Assembly (NCBI GenBank): GCA_963789005.1 | Contig: CAWBIZ010000004.1 | Location: 1-64,000 of the forward strand | From: DASSUW01 sp963789005 | Lineage (GTDB): Bacteria > Actinomycetota > Thermoleophilia > Solirubrobacterales > Solirubrobacteraceae | Length of the DNA: 64,000 nucleotides | Direction of reading: 5' to 3' | In this document: positions 47,157-56,553 of the stretch, piece after piece | Layout of the letters: each line of letters opens with the position of its first letter | How positions within the stretch are numbered: position 1 is the stretch's first letter | Made by a program: the position numbers and the translations under genes | The notes under the pieces: model-generated | What the model was told of the DNA's origin: nothing | Seen by the model: only the letters and a program-made list of their open reading frames with translations | The model's database searches: none

Positions 47157-47212
47157 GCCCGACGGGCGATTCCGTGTCGAGCACTGTCTCGTCGAGCACT
47201 GGCCCGTCGGGC
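47157..47212. terminator. Hairpin between convergent FAH and clpP genes
   Basis: GCCCGACGGGC (47157-47167) and GCCCGTCGGGC (47202-47212) are exact reverse complements. The 34-base loop contains TCGAGCACTG twice (47177 and 47192). It lies 14 bp after the FAH stop. Confidence 0.5.
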
Positions 47213-47215
47213 ACC

Positions 47216-47259
47216 CCTAGTGCTCCCGGATGACGCTGTCGATCAGCCCGTACTCCGCA
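47216..47259 (-). pseudogene. Duplicated clpP 3' tail
   Basis: A 44-bp copy of the last codons of clpP (47271-47314) with four mismatches, lying 55 bp beyond it on the same strand. On the minus strand it reads AEYGLIDSVIREH and a stop, against AEYGLIDRVIREH in the intact gene. It has no start of its own. It could be the remnant of a second, tandem clpP or a local duplication. Confidence 0.7.
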
Positions 47260-47271
47260 CGGAGTTCGGCC

Positions 47272-47853
47272 CTAGTGCTCCCGAATCACGCGGTCGATCA
47301 GGCCGTACTCCGCAGCCTGGTCGGCGGTGAAGAAGCGATCGCGCTCCATGGCGGTGTGCACGTCCTCCTCCGGCTGCCCGGTGTGCTTGGCGTAGATCTC
47401 GTCGACGCGCTTGCGCGTCTTGAGGATCTCGCGGGCGTGGATCTCGATGTCCGTCGACTGGCCCTCGAAGCCCGCCGACGGCTGGTGGATGAGGATGCGC
47501 GAGTTGGGGAGCGACATCCGCTTGCCCTCGGCGCCGCCGGTCAGCAGCAATGAGCCCATCGACATCGCGATCCCGACGCACATCGTCGCCACGTCGGGCT
47601 TGATGAACTGCATCGTGTCGTAGATCGCCAGCCCGGCGTAGATCGAGCCGCCCGGCGAGTTGATGTAGATCGAGATGTCCTTGTCCGGGTCCTGGGACTC
47701 GAGGTGCAGGAGCTGGGCGACGATGAGGTTGGCCACCTGGTCGTCGACCGCGCTGCCGAGGAAGATGATGCGCTCGTTGAGGAGGCGCGAGAAGATGTCG
47801 AACTCGCGCTCGCCACGGGCGGTGCGCTCGATGACCATGGGGACGAGAGGCAT
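47272..47853 (-). CDS. clpP: ATP-dependent Clp protease proteolytic subunit
   Basis: A 193-aa ClpP serine peptidase, which with ClpX/ClpC degrades proteins in the cytoplasm. FDIFSRLLNERIIFLG, INSPGGSIYAGLAIYDTMQ, the nucleophile S98 in GIAMSMGSLLL (Met replaces the usual Ala two before Ser), H123 in RILIHQP and D172 in ERDRFF complete the triad. The length and the end (YGLIDRVIREH) are normal. No second clpP or clpX is adjacent, only the duplicated tail at 47216. Confidence 0.95.
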   Translation of the reverse strand: MPLVPMVIERTARGEREFDIFSRLLNERIIFLGSAVDDQVANLIVAQLLHLESQDPDKDISIYINSPGGSIYAGLAIYDTMQFIKPDVATMCVGIAMSMGSLLLTGGAEGKRMSLPNSRILIHQPSAGFEGQSTDIEIHAREILKTRKRVDEIYAKHTGQPEEDVHTAMERDRFFTADQAAEYGLIDRVIREH

Positions 47854-47864
47854 GGCGGGTGAGT

Positions 47865-48437
47865 CTAGGCGGCGGCGTGCGTGCCGGCCCGCAGCCGCCC
47901 GAGCATCCGCTCGATCCGGCGCGCCGCCCGGCGGCGATCCAGGTGCAGCGTGTCGGCGGCATCAGCAGCAGCGGTCCCGTCGGCGAGCATGGCGAGCAGC
48001 GGGAGGTCCTCGGGGTCGAGCAGGTGCGCCGCGGCGTCCATCTCGCGCGCGTCGAGCCGCGGGAGCGCGGACCCGCCGCGCGAGACCACGCGGATCGCCT
48101 CGAACAGCTCGTCGGGAGCGGCCAGCTTGTCGACCAGCCCGTCGGCGGACGCGACGCGGGCGAGCAGCGGGAGCTCGCGTGCGGGCTCGGCCGTGTAGAG
48201 GATCACCTTCGGAGCGCCGCCGAGCGCCTTCAGCCGGCGGCAGAGCGCGATCCCGTCGCCGTCGGCCAGGTGGTGCTCCGCCAGGACGACATCAGGATGC
48301 AGCCGCTGCGCCAGCGCGAGCCCGTCGTGGATGTCGGTGGCCGCGCCCACGGGGACCAGCCCCGGCTCGGTGCGCAGCAGCATCGCCAGCCCGGCCCGCA
48401 CGGCCGGCTGGGGGTCGACGATCGCGATGCGGATCAC
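47865..48437 (-). CDS. Response regulator with receiver and C-terminal helical domain
   Basis: A 190-aa protein. The receiver domain begins IRIAIVDPQPAVRAGLAMLL, has VVLAEHHLADGDG at the phosphorylation strand (Glu where the phospho-Asp is expected, so phosphorylation is doubtful) and ends near APDELFEAIRV. The C-terminal 55 aa (LLAMLADGTAAADAADTLHL) resemble a LuxR-type HTH. It lies upstream of clpP by 11 bp. The GTG at 48437 is chosen because upstream sequence belongs to the folE2 leader side. The orphan kinase at 4753 is too distant to link. Confidence 0.65.
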   Translation of the reverse strand: MIRIAIVDPQPAVRAGLAMLLRTEPGLVPVGAATDIHDGLALAQRLHPDVVLAEHHLADGDGIALCRRLKALGGAPKVILYTAEPARELPLLARVASADGLVDKLAAPDELFEAIRVVSRGGSALPRLDAREMDAAAHLLDPEDLPLLAMLADGTAAADAADTLHLDRRRAARRIERMLGRLRAGTHAAA

Positions 48438-48490
48438 CTGCGGCACCTTCCCAGCACGGTCTGAACTTCGCGTAAAGCGGGTGTAAGCCT

Positions 48491-49478
48491 TCAGGCGCGC
48501 CCGTCGAGCCACTCGCGCATCGAGAGGTGATGCTCCGAGTGCTCGCCTGAGGTGAGCTCGCGCCGCATCTCGCCCAGCAGCCCGAACCGCTCGGCGGTCA
48601 CGTTGTGCTGGTGGATCGTCTCGAGATTCTCCTGGCGCGCGGAGACGAAGTGGCGCTCGGTGAGCCCGGGGAAGCGCTCGACGACCCCGCGCACCATCTC
48701 GCGCACGCAGTCCTCGACGAAGCGCGGCCGCCGGTGGGCCTTCTCGACCACGGCGGCCTCGTCGCTGCGCTTCATCAGCTCGTAGATCTCCGACGACATC
48801 GAGTCCTCGACGATGGCGAGCAGGCTCTCGGCCGCGATGTCGGTCTCGCAGCCCTCCGGGCAGCCGATGTGGAGCGTGCCCAGCCCGCGCTGGTTGTGGG
48901 TCGCGAGCGGCACGGCCTCGATGATGCGGTCGACGTCGCCGGCCGAGAAGCCGCCGTCGGCGAGCCGCTCGCGGGCGCGGCGCCTCGACCAGCTTCTGGG
49001 CGCACGGGCACGCCGTGATGCCCTGGGCGCGGACGCCGACGAGCCGCCGCGTGCCGGCCTCGCTGGCCACCGCGACGCCCAGCAGCGAGTAGATCTCCTG
49101 CGTGGGGATGCCCGACACCGGGGCCGGCTTGTGCTCGGGATAGCGGGCCTCGATGTGCACCTCGGCGCGCCGCGCGCCCTGCTCGTCGCGCACCCGCTCC
49201 GCGATGTGCTGGGCGAGCGTCTCGGCGCGAAGGGCGGACTCGCCGATCACGACGGCGCCGATCACCTCGTTGACGACCTCCTCGAAGCGCGACATGTGCG
49301 CGCCCTTCTGCTGGGGGCCGAGATCGACGAAGCAGTCGAGCCGGGCGGAGTAGAGCTGCTCGCTCCCGTTGGCCTGGATCCGGATGACCTTCTCGACGTT
49401 CGTGACGCCCACGCGGGAGAGCGACACGGCCAGGCTCGGGACCTGCGCCTGTACGTCTACGAGTGTGATTTCGGACAT
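48491..49478 (-). CDS. folE2: GTP cyclohydrolase IB, one apparent frameshift
   Basis: Makes 7,8-dihydroneopterin triphosphate from GTP for folate and queuosine-type pathways; FolE2 is the zinc-independent alternative to FolE. Motifs: MSEITLVDVQAQVPSLAVSLSRVGVTNVEK, the metal-site cysteines in GITACPCAQ, then after the shift VPLATHNQRGLGTLHIG and RHFVSARQENLETIHQHNV. The frame changes once near 48985, where an extra C in GCGCCGCGCC explains it. Corrected length about 328 aa. A GGGGGG tract precedes the ATG at 49478. It is divergent from the sigma factor gene. Confidence 0.8.
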
Positions 49479-49718
49479 CGGACCCCCCAGGCTAGTAGGC
49501 GCGAATGAGCGCGAATGCGCCCGCGCCTAACCCGGAAGCCAGGCGATCGGGGGCGACAGATTCGATTGCGCGTGCTACAAACCCTCGATTGAGGCCTTAG
49601 GAGAGGCTTAACTGCCCCGGGCCACCTCGCGACAAACGTCGCGGCGAGCAGCAGCATTAGCGCGAAGGAGCGATCCCAGGAGGCGGGATGCCGCTCACGT
49701 TGACTCCCGAAGGATCTG
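49479..49718. promoter_or_regulatory. Divergent leader region of folE2 and the primary sigma factor
   Basis: 240 bp without a gene. It contains a small perfect hairpin, CGCGAC-AAAC-GTCGCG (49628-49643), and direct repeats GAGGCCTTA/GAGGCTTA (49589-49608). GAAGGA lies ahead of the sigma ATG. I cannot assign -35/-10 boxes with confidence. Confidence 0.35.
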
Positions 49719-50861
<1,143 letters not shown>

Positions 50862-50926
50862 GCTTCAGCGCGCGGCGGCGGGCCTTCGAGCCCGCCGCGC
50901 CGCGCGAACCAGTTCCGTCCGGCTGG

Positions 50927-50938
50927 GAACGTATGTTC
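50927..50938. promoter_or_regulatory. Probable SOS box
   Basis: GAACGTATGTTC with flanking G on each side (GGAAC-GTAT-GTTCG) matches the actinobacterial LexA consensus in all but one arm base. It lies 6 bp before the ATG of the PD-(D/E)XK gene, the same position relative to the start as the dinB box. Confidence 0.6.
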
Positions 50939-50944
50939 GTGTGC

Positions 50945-51718
50945 ATGGACACCCAGACGCAGGGCGATCTGGGCGAGGCCTCGGCAATCGAGTGGCTTGC
51001 CTCGTGCGGCTATCCCGTCTGGGTTCCCGTGGGCCGCTCGCCAGACTGCGATCTCATCACCCGCATCGACGGCCGACTTCTCGGCGTCCAGGTGAAGACG
51101 TGCCGGCGGCTGTTCAATGGCCGCTTCCAGGTGATGGTCTGCACCAAGGGCGGCAACCAGAGCTGGAACGGTGTGGTCAAGCGATTCTCCGCGGCGCGGT
51201 GCGATTGGCTGTTCGTCCTCGTCGCTGACGGGCGCCGCTGGTTCATCCCGGCGACCGAGGTTGGCGGCGGCTCCGCGATCGCGCTCGGAGGCCCGAAGTA
51301 CGCCCCGTACGAGGTCGAACGGGGGCGCCCGTTCGAAGCCACCTCGGGCGTCGCGTCGGTACACTCCGTCCCTGCTCGGCGGGGTTCCCGAGCGGTCAAA
51401 GGGGCCGCGGCTGTAAACGCGGTGGCTCATGCCTTCGCAGGTTCGAATCCTGCCCCCGCCACTTCAGGACTTCTTGCCGGCGATCGCTCGCTGGAGTTGC
51501 TCCTTGTTCATCGAGGAGCGCCCGTCGATGCCGAGGTTCTTCGCCTCGTTGTAGAGCTGGTCGCGGGTGCGGCCCTTGGTGCGGTTCGTGCCCGACCGCT
51601 GGCCGCCGCGGCGGGAGGACGACATGTCCTGGGTCGACGTCCGCGAGGCGGTGCGGGACTCGCCCGCGCGCGCCTTCTCCTTGTTGACCGTGCGCGCGGC
51701 GATCTCCTCGGCGCGTGA
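50945..51718 (+). CDS. PD-(D/E)XK endonuclease-like protein (group I-intron-associated type)
   Basis: The conserved part is residues 1-135: TQTQGDLGEASAIEWLASCGYPVWVP, CDLITRIDGRLLGVQVKT (nuclease core with Asp and Q-x-K), WNGVVKRFSAARCDWLFVLVADG and AIALGGPKYAPYEVERGRPF. This matches the PDDEXK_5 family, whose role is unknown. With an SOS box in front it may be a damage-induced nuclease. The frame has no stop until 51718 and so runs through tRNA-Tyr and over the convergent gene at 51464. The true protein probably ends near 51370, and a stop may have been lost or hidden by an indel. An in-frame ATG at 50933 lies in the SOS box. Confidence 0.6.
   Translation: MDTQTQGDLGEASAIEWLASCGYPVWVPVGRSPDCDLITRIDGRLLGVQVKTCRRLFNGRFQVMVCTKGGNQSWNGVVKRFSAARCDWLFVLVADGRRWFIPATEVGGGSAIALGGPKYAPYEVERGRPFEATSGVASVHSVPARRGSRAVKGAAAVNAVAHAFAGSNPAPATSGLLAGDRSLELLLVHRGAPVDAEVLRLVVELVAGAALGAVRARPLAAAAGGRHVLGRRPRGGAGLARARLLLVDRARGDLLGA
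51378..51461 (+). tRNA. tRNA-Tyr (GTA)
   Basis: Acceptor arms GGCGGGG (51378-51384) and CCCCGCC (51454-51460) pair fully, with discriminator A. The T-arm is GCAGG-TTCGAAT-CCTGC and a long variable arm (class II) is present, as in bacterial tRNA-Tyr. The anticodon GTA sits in CTGTAAA. The anticodon stem pairs as CCGCG/CGCGG only with an eight-base loop (GCTGTAAA), one base more than normal, so a single extra G may be present in this sequence. Confidence 0.85.
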
Positions 51719-51808
51719 CTCCGAGCCGCCTTGGCCCTTCACGCTCTTCTTGATCTTCTCGTACTGACGGGCGCGCTTGGTGCCCTTCTTGACTCCGGCT
51801 GGTGGCAT
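51464..51808 (-). CDS. Small basic protein with Rho_N/SAP-like C-terminus
   Basis: A 114-aa Lys/Arg-rich protein. The N-terminal part (KRARQYEKIKKSVKGQGGSESRAEEIAART) resembles actinobacterial proteins annotated as plasmid stabilisation proteins. The C-terminal 40 aa (TRDQLYNEAKNLGIDGRSSMNKEQLQRAI) look like a Rho_N/SAP helix-extension-helix that binds nucleic acid. The gene starts 2 bp beyond the tRNA-Tyr 3' end, on the other strand. Confidence 0.7.
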   Translation of the reverse strand: MPPAGVKKGTKRARQYEKIKKSVKGQGGSESRAEEIAARTVNKEKARAGESRTASRTSTQDMSSSRRGGQRSGTNRTKGRTRDQLYNEAKNLGIDGRSSMNKEQLQRAIAGKKS

Positions 51809-51832
51809 CGGATCTCCTTTCTGCGGCTCGGT

Positions 51833-52504
51833 TTACCCGCTGTCGCTGGCAGCCAAAGGCGTCGCGTCGATCTTCTCGATCAGGGCCGGGAGGTCCTCGA
51901 AGACCTGCTCGGCGCCTGCGTCGTCGAGCTCGGCGCGGCTGGTCCCGCCGGTCAGCAGGCCGATGGTCGGCAACCCGGCGGCGCTTGCGGCGATCACGTC
52001 GTAGACCGAGTCGCCGATCATCACGGCGCGCTCCGGCTTGCCCAGCTTCTCGAGCGCCACCGCGACGAGGTCGGGCGCCGGCTTGGTGCGGGCGACGTCG
52101 GCCGACGTCGTCCACGCCTGCACGAGCTCGCGGGCGCCGAGCAGCTCGAGGTAGACGTCGAGATCGTGCGCCTTGGCCGACGAGGAGAGCACGACCGGGT
52201 GCCCGCGGACCTGCAGCAGCTCGAGGAACGCGCGCGCCGCCGGCAGCGGCGTGACGCGGTCGATCATCTCCCCGAATAGCGCCGCCTCGGTGGCCTTGAC
52301 GTCGTCGCCGTGCTCGGCCGTCCAGTCGTCGTCGGAGAGCGCGGGCACGAGCTGGTCGCCGCCCATCCCGATCGCGCGGTGCGCGCGCCAGGCCGGCACG
52401 GCACGACCGTGCTGGGCGAACGCGCGGTGCCAGGTGAGCGCGTGCTGGTAGTTGCTGTCGACGAGCGTCCCGTCGACGTCGAGAACGACTGCGATCGCGC
52501 TCAT
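51833..52504 (-). CDS. HAD-superfamily phosphatase (Gph-like)
   Basis: A 223-aa HAD hydrolase with an alpha-helical cap (class I). Motif I VVLDVDGTLVDSNYQH, motif II VVLSSSAKAHD, motif III lysine in RTKPAPDLVAVAL, motif IV VMIGDSVYDVIAASAAG. Closest in style to phosphoglycolate phosphatase and beta-phosphoglucomutase. Its ATG overlaps the stop of the DUF6766 gene (ATGA). The substrate is not decided by sequence. Confidence 0.8.
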   Translation of the reverse strand: MSAIAVVLDVDGTLVDSNYQHALTWHRAFAQHGRAVPAWRAHRAIGMGGDQLVPALSDDDWTAEHGDDVKATEAALFGEMIDRVTPLPAARAFLELLQVRGHPVVLSSSAKAHDLDVYLELLGARELVQAWTTSADVARTKPAPDLVAVALEKLGKPERAVMIGDSVYDVIAASAAGLPTIGLLTGGTSRAELDDAGAEQVFEDLPALIEKIDATPLAASDSG

Positions 52505-53196
52505 CAGCTCTCCACGGAGGTGGTGTGGTGAGGACAGCCGACGGGCTTGGACTCCGGCGAGCCGCGCTGGCGCAGGTAGATGGCGAGCACGGCCATCGAG
52601 CCGACGGCGAGGAACTCGGACTGCCAGTTCTGGAGCGTCGTCTGCCAGAAGTCCGCCGAGCCGAGGTAGCCAAGCCACGAGAGGGTCGGCTGCTCGTGCT
52701 CGACGAGCTCATCGTTGTGCGAGGTCCAGCCTGAGACGGACTGCGCGAACCACGACCAGATCCAGATCGTCGCCATCACCAGCACCAGCGAGTTCTCGTA
52801 GATCTTCAGCCGCCAGCCACGAGCCTTCGCCCACCGCGGCGAGTTCGACAGCGCATGCTCGCCGACGTGCTGCTCAGCGTCGGATTGCCCACCCTCGTCG
52901 CCCGGCTGCTTGGACTCCGGCGAGCCCTTCTGGATGAACCAGACCGTCAGGAGGATGAAAAGCGTGAACTGGAGGTACTCCGACTGCCAGTTCTCCGTGA
53001 CGGCCTGGGCGAATTCCGGGGAGACCAGGTAGGCCCCGAGCGTCAGGGTCTGCGGCGCCTCGCCGGCCATCTGCGCGTGCCAGGTCTCGAGGTTGTTGTA
53101 GTCCTGCCAGCCGGCGATCGCCTGCCCGGCGAGCGCCGCCAGGAAGAGGCCGAGGAAGACCAGGCTCAGGCTCTGCTCACGCAGGACGCGTCGCAT
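52504..53196 (-). CDS. DUF6766 membrane protein
   Basis: A 230-aa membrane protein with an internal duplication. Each half has a hydrophobic helix, a lumenal stretch with WQDYN/WTSHNDEL, LGAYLVSPEFAQAVTENWQSEYLQF or LGYLGSADFWQTTLQNWQSEFLA, a second helix, and ends RQRGSPESKPVG or IQKGSPESKQPG. This matches the DUF6766 family; function unknown. It is coupled at both ends: the 28-aa ORF upstream overlaps its ATG and the HAD gene overlaps its stop. Confidence 0.75.
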   Translation of the reverse strand: MRRVLREQSLSLVFLGLFLAALAGQAIAGWQDYNNLETWHAQMAGEAPQTLTLGAYLVSPEFAQAVTENWQSEYLQFTLFILLTVWFIQKGSPESKQPGDEGGQSDAEQHVGEHALSNSPRWAKARGWRLKIYENSLVLVMATIWIWSWFAQSVSGWTSHNDELVEHEQPTLSWLGYLGSADFWQTTLQNWQSEFLAVGSMAVLAIYLRQRGSPESKPVGCPHHTTSVES

Positions 53197-53282
53197 CAGC
53201 CCGTGAACCCGACGACCGTGAAATACGTCAGTCCGGCCACGATAAGGACGAGGTAGACCGCGAAGATGGCGCGCACGACCAC
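53196..53282 (-). CDS. 28-aa single-TM peptide upstream of DUF6766
   Basis: GTG 53282 (or GTG 53276) opens a frame encoding VVRAIFAVYLVLIVAGLTYF and then TVVGFTG, a single membrane helix. Its TGA overlaps the DUF6766 ATG (TGATG), a sign of translational coupling. Too short for most gene finders. I have a vague recollection of similar peptides beside this family but cannot verify it. Confidence 0.5.
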   Translation of the reverse strand: MVVRAIFAVYLVLIVAGLTYFTVVGFTG

Positions 53283-53346
53283 GCGTATACCCCGCCGCGG
53301 CGCCCCCTAGTGAGTATGTCGCCGGGGTCGCGGGGAGAGCCGTGGG

Positions 53347-53958
53347 ATGAAGGCACTCTTCCTGAACGCGACACTGAAGCGCTCCCCCGATCCTTCGAGC
53401 ACCGGGGCCCTGAACGAGTACGTCGGCGAGCAGCTGGCGAAGCACGACGTCGACGTCGAGCACGTGAGGCTCGCCGACCACGTGATCGAGCCGGGCGTCG
53501 TCAGCGAGGCCGTCACCGACGCCGACGAGTGGCCGGCGCTGCACGACCGCATCCTCGCCGCCGACATCGTCGTGTTCGGCACCCCGACCTGGCTGGGTCA
53601 GCCGTCGAGCATCATCAAGCGCGTGCTCGAGCGGCTCGATGCGCTGCTCTCCGAGACCTCCGACGACGGGACGCCGGCGGCGTACAACAAGGTCGCCGGC
53701 TTCATCGTCGTCGGCAACGAGGACGGCGCCCACCACTGCATCGCGGAGATGGCGGGGGCGGCGATCGACATCGGCTTCACGGTCCCCGGCCAGGCCTGGA
53801 CCTACTGGAACAAGGGCCCCGGTCCGGGCGACGAGGAGTACCTCAACACCGACGACAAGGAGTGGACCCACACCACCGGCGACGCGATGGCCCACAACCT
53901 CGCCCACACCGCCCGTGCCCTCGCGGCCACCCCGATCCCGAAGCCGCCGAACGCCTAG
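53347..53958 (+). CDS. NAD(P)H-dependent FMN reductase / flavodoxin-like oxidoreductase
   Basis: A 203-aa flavodoxin-fold protein: MKALFLNATLKRSPDPSSTGAL is the phosphate-binding loop, DIVVFGTPTWLGQPSSIIKRVLERLD the second flavin loop, and KVAGFIVVGNEDGAHHC the third. It matches the WrbA/NAD(P)H-FMN reductase group. Single gene, divergent from the DUF6766 operon by about 65 bp. Confidence 0.8.
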   Translation: MKALFLNATLKRSPDPSSTGALNEYVGEQLAKHDVDVEHVRLADHVIEPGVVSEAVTDADEWPALHDRILAADIVVFGTPTWLGQPSSIIKRVLERLDALLSETSDDGTPAAYNKVAGFIVVGNEDGAHHCIAEMAGAAIDIGFTVPGQAWTYWNKGPGPGDEEYLNTDDKEWTHTTGDAMAHNLAHTARALAATPIPKPPNA

Positions 53959-53995
53959 CGGGTGACCGCCGCGATCGGCGGGTAGCACGGGCTTC

Positions 53996-55419
53996 ATGCG
54001 ACGAGCGATGGCGGTGCTGATCGTGCTGGCAGGCCTCGCGGTGCCGAGCGCCGCGCAGGCCCAGGAGAGCGAGGTCGTGACGCTGCTGCGCGACCTGGTC
54101 CGCATCAACACGAGCAACCCGCCCGGCAACGAGGCGCAGGTGGCCGAGTTCCTCGCTCCCCGGCTCCGCGCCCTCGGCTTCGAGGTCGACGTGATCCAGA
54201 CGCCGACCCCCGGCAAGGCCCATCTGGTGGCTCGGCTGCGGGCGGCGAACCCGACCGAGCGGCCGCTCCTGCTGGCCGGCCACGCGGACACCGTCGGCGT
54301 CGAGCCCGAGCTGTGGCGGTCCGACCCGTTCGGCGGCGCGATCAGCGGCAACTACCTGCTCGGCCGCGGGGCGCTCGACTTCAAGGGCGGCCTCGCCGCC
54401 TTCACGGTCGCCGCCATGCGGCTGGCGCGCTCCGGCGCTCCGCTCGACCGCGACGTCATCCTCCTCGCGGAGGCCGACGAGGAGGGCGGGAGCTACGGCA
54501 CCTCGTGGCTCGCCGACAACCACTGGGCGAAGATCGACGCCGGCGTCTCGATCAACGAGGGCGGGTGGATCTTCAAGAACCGCTCCGGCCGCCCGCGGCT
54601 GCTGGGGATCACGACGATCGACAAGAACTCGCTGTCGGTCACGCTGAAGACCCGCGGAACGTCGACCCACAGCTCGCGACCGCTGCCCGACAGCGCGATC
54701 CGCCGGCTCGTGCGCGCCCTGAACCGGATCGAGCGCTTCGACGGCCGGCCGCGGATCACCGCGACCGCGCGCCGCTACCTGCGGGCCTGGGCGAAGGCGT
54801 TCGACCGCGACCGGCTGCGCCGGCTGGCCAACACGCGCGAGCGCGGGAGCGCTTCCGGCTCGCAGATCAGGTCAAGGCCGGCCGCTACGGCGAGCTGTTC
54901 AACAGCCTCGTGCGGGACATCTACGTGCCGACGATCGTCGACAGCGGCTTCCGGGCCAACGTGCTGCCTGGCACCGCCGAGGCCACCGTGAACATGCGCA
55001 TGCTGCCGGGCACGCGCCCGCGGCCGATGATCCGCCAACTGCGACGGGTGATCGCCGACCGCGAGGTGAAGGTCGAGCCGATCGTCACGCCGCCCGCGAC
55101 CGTCAAGGAGACGCTGGACCGGTTCGACGAGCGCGCGCGGCAGGCGCCGTCATCGATTGCTACCGACGTCTATCGCAGCCTCGCTGCTCAGGGACGCGCC
55201 CAATGGCGAGGCGTGCGCGTCACCCCTGCGCTGTTCGAGGCCGGCACCGACGCCGTGCCGTGGCGTGAGCGCGGCATTCCGGTCTACGGCGTGTACCCGT
55301 ACCCGATCTCACGTACGGACCTCGAGCGCATGCACGGCAACGACGAGCGCGTGCCGATCTCCGGCCTCGAGCAGGGGACCGACTGGATCACGCGCGTCCT
55401 CGCCGACGTCGCTACCTAG
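53996..55419 (+). CDS. Exported M20-family metallopeptidase, one apparent frameshift
   Basis: A zinc exopeptidase or deacylase of about 475 aa with a signal peptide (MAVLIVLAGLAVPSAAQAQ). Metal ligands: AGHADTVGVEP (His, Asp), GRGALDFKGGLAAF (Asp), EADEEGGSYG (catalytic Glu pair). The dimerisation domain holds TSTHSSRPLPDSAIRRL. Near 54843 the frame shifts by one base; the rest continues RFRLADQVKAGRYGELFNS, NVLPGTAEATVNMRMLPG and ends with HGNDERVPISGLEQG, where the last metal-binding His occurs. The 3' end overlaps the convergent cyclase gene by 8 bp. Confidence 0.75.
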
Positions 55420-56500
55420 GTCGCACGGCTCGCAGCGCCGGGACCGGCTCGGCGATCCCGCGCAGGTCGTGCAGGCCGGCCGGCTCCCAGTCGTGGGAGT
55501 CGGCCGCCGCGGCGCCGGTGGCCAGCACGGTCCACGGCGGGGCGACCGCGCACAGCCGGGCGGCGACGTTCACCGTCCGGCCCAGCCAGTCTCCGGCGCT
55601 GTGCAGCGCCGGCCCGTGCGCGACGCCGGCGTGCACGGGCGGCAGGTCCTCGTCGGCGGCCGCGTCGACCAGGTCGAGCAGCGTCTTGACCAGCGGGGCG
55701 GGCTCCTCGCAGGCGAGCATCGCGCCGTCACCCAGCACCTTGACGAGCCGGACGTGCGCGCCCGCGAGGTCCAGCACCAGCTCCTCGAAGCGAGAGGCCA
55801 CGCGGCCGAGGTCCTCGATCGGCAGGCGCTCGCTGAGCGCGGTGAAGCCGGCGAGGTCGGCGAACGCGATCGTCATCTCGCGCGAACCGGCCAGCTGCCC
55901 ACTGTCGCCCTCCAGGCGCAGGATCGCCTCCCGCTGCACGACGTCGAGCAGGTGCAGGCGCAGCACCGCGCCGCTCATGCGGTCGAGGACGGGGAGGGTG
56001 GCCTCGGCGAGGTCGGCCAGCCGCAGCGCGAGGTCGTCCTCGGTATCGCCCGGCTGCAGCAGCGCGCGCGAGAGCACGTCCACCATCGCCTGCGCGGTGC
56101 GATGGGAGGCGCGGCCGAAGATGCGGCTGATCGCGTGCAGGTCCTCCTCGGGCACGCCCAGCTCGACCATCCCGCGCAGCACCTTCAGGTTCTCGACCTG
56201 GTCGTCGTCGTAGACGGGCTCGTCGTCGTCGCGCGGGAGAGGGAGGCCGAGCGAGCGGTGATTGACGTCCGCGTAGGCGTCGCTGATCCCGGCGGCGCGG
56301 GCTGCGTCGGTCAGGCTGTGGCGGCGGTTGCGCGCGAGCAGGCGCTCGACCGCGAGCAGTTGCAGGCGGCCCGCGTCGTGCGCGGTCCGGAGCTCCTCGA
56401 GCTTGCACCCGTCCGCGTGCAGTCGCTCGAGCAGCGCAAGCCGCGAGGACCGCTCGGCTTCGGTCAGGCCTTCGAGCAGCTCGGCAAAGTCCTCGGGCAC
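55412..56500 (-). CDS. Class III adenylate/guanylate cyclase with N-terminal regulatory region
   Basis: A 362-aa soluble cyclase. Residues 1-100 are helical with a MerR/HTH-like stretch (LAVERLLARNRRHSLTDAARAAGI), followed by a helical module (about 100-200). The cyclase homology domain (205-362) has metal aspartates D215 in IAFADLAGFTALSE and D258 in KVLGDGAMLAC, and NVAARL with the transition-state Asn/Arg pair. This N-terminal layout resembles mycobacterial Rv-type cyclases. It would make cAMP from ATP (substrate inferred). GTG 56500 is preferred; it is divergent from bioY by 53 bp. Confidence 0.8.
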   Translation of the reverse strand: MPEDFAELLEGLTEAERSSRLALLERLHADGCKLEELRTAHDAGRLQLLAVERLLARNRRHSLTDAARAAGISDAYADVNHRSLGLPLPRDDDEPVYDDDQVENLKVLRGMVELGVPEEDLHAISRIFGRASHRTAQAMVDVLSRALLQPGDTEDDLALRLADLAEATLPVLDRMSGAVLRLHLLDVVQREAILRLEGDSGQLAGSREMTIAFADLAGFTALSERLPIEDLGRVASRFEELVLDLAGAHVRLVKVLGDGAMLACEEPAPLVKTLLDLVDAAADEDLPPVHAGVAHGPALHSAGDWLGRTVNVAARLCAVAPPWTVLATGAAAADSHDWEPAGLHDLRGIAEPVPALRAVRPR

Positions 56501-56553
56501 CGGCCCGACGCTATCGTGCGGGCCGCTCGAGTCCGACTCCGAAAGGAAGCTTG

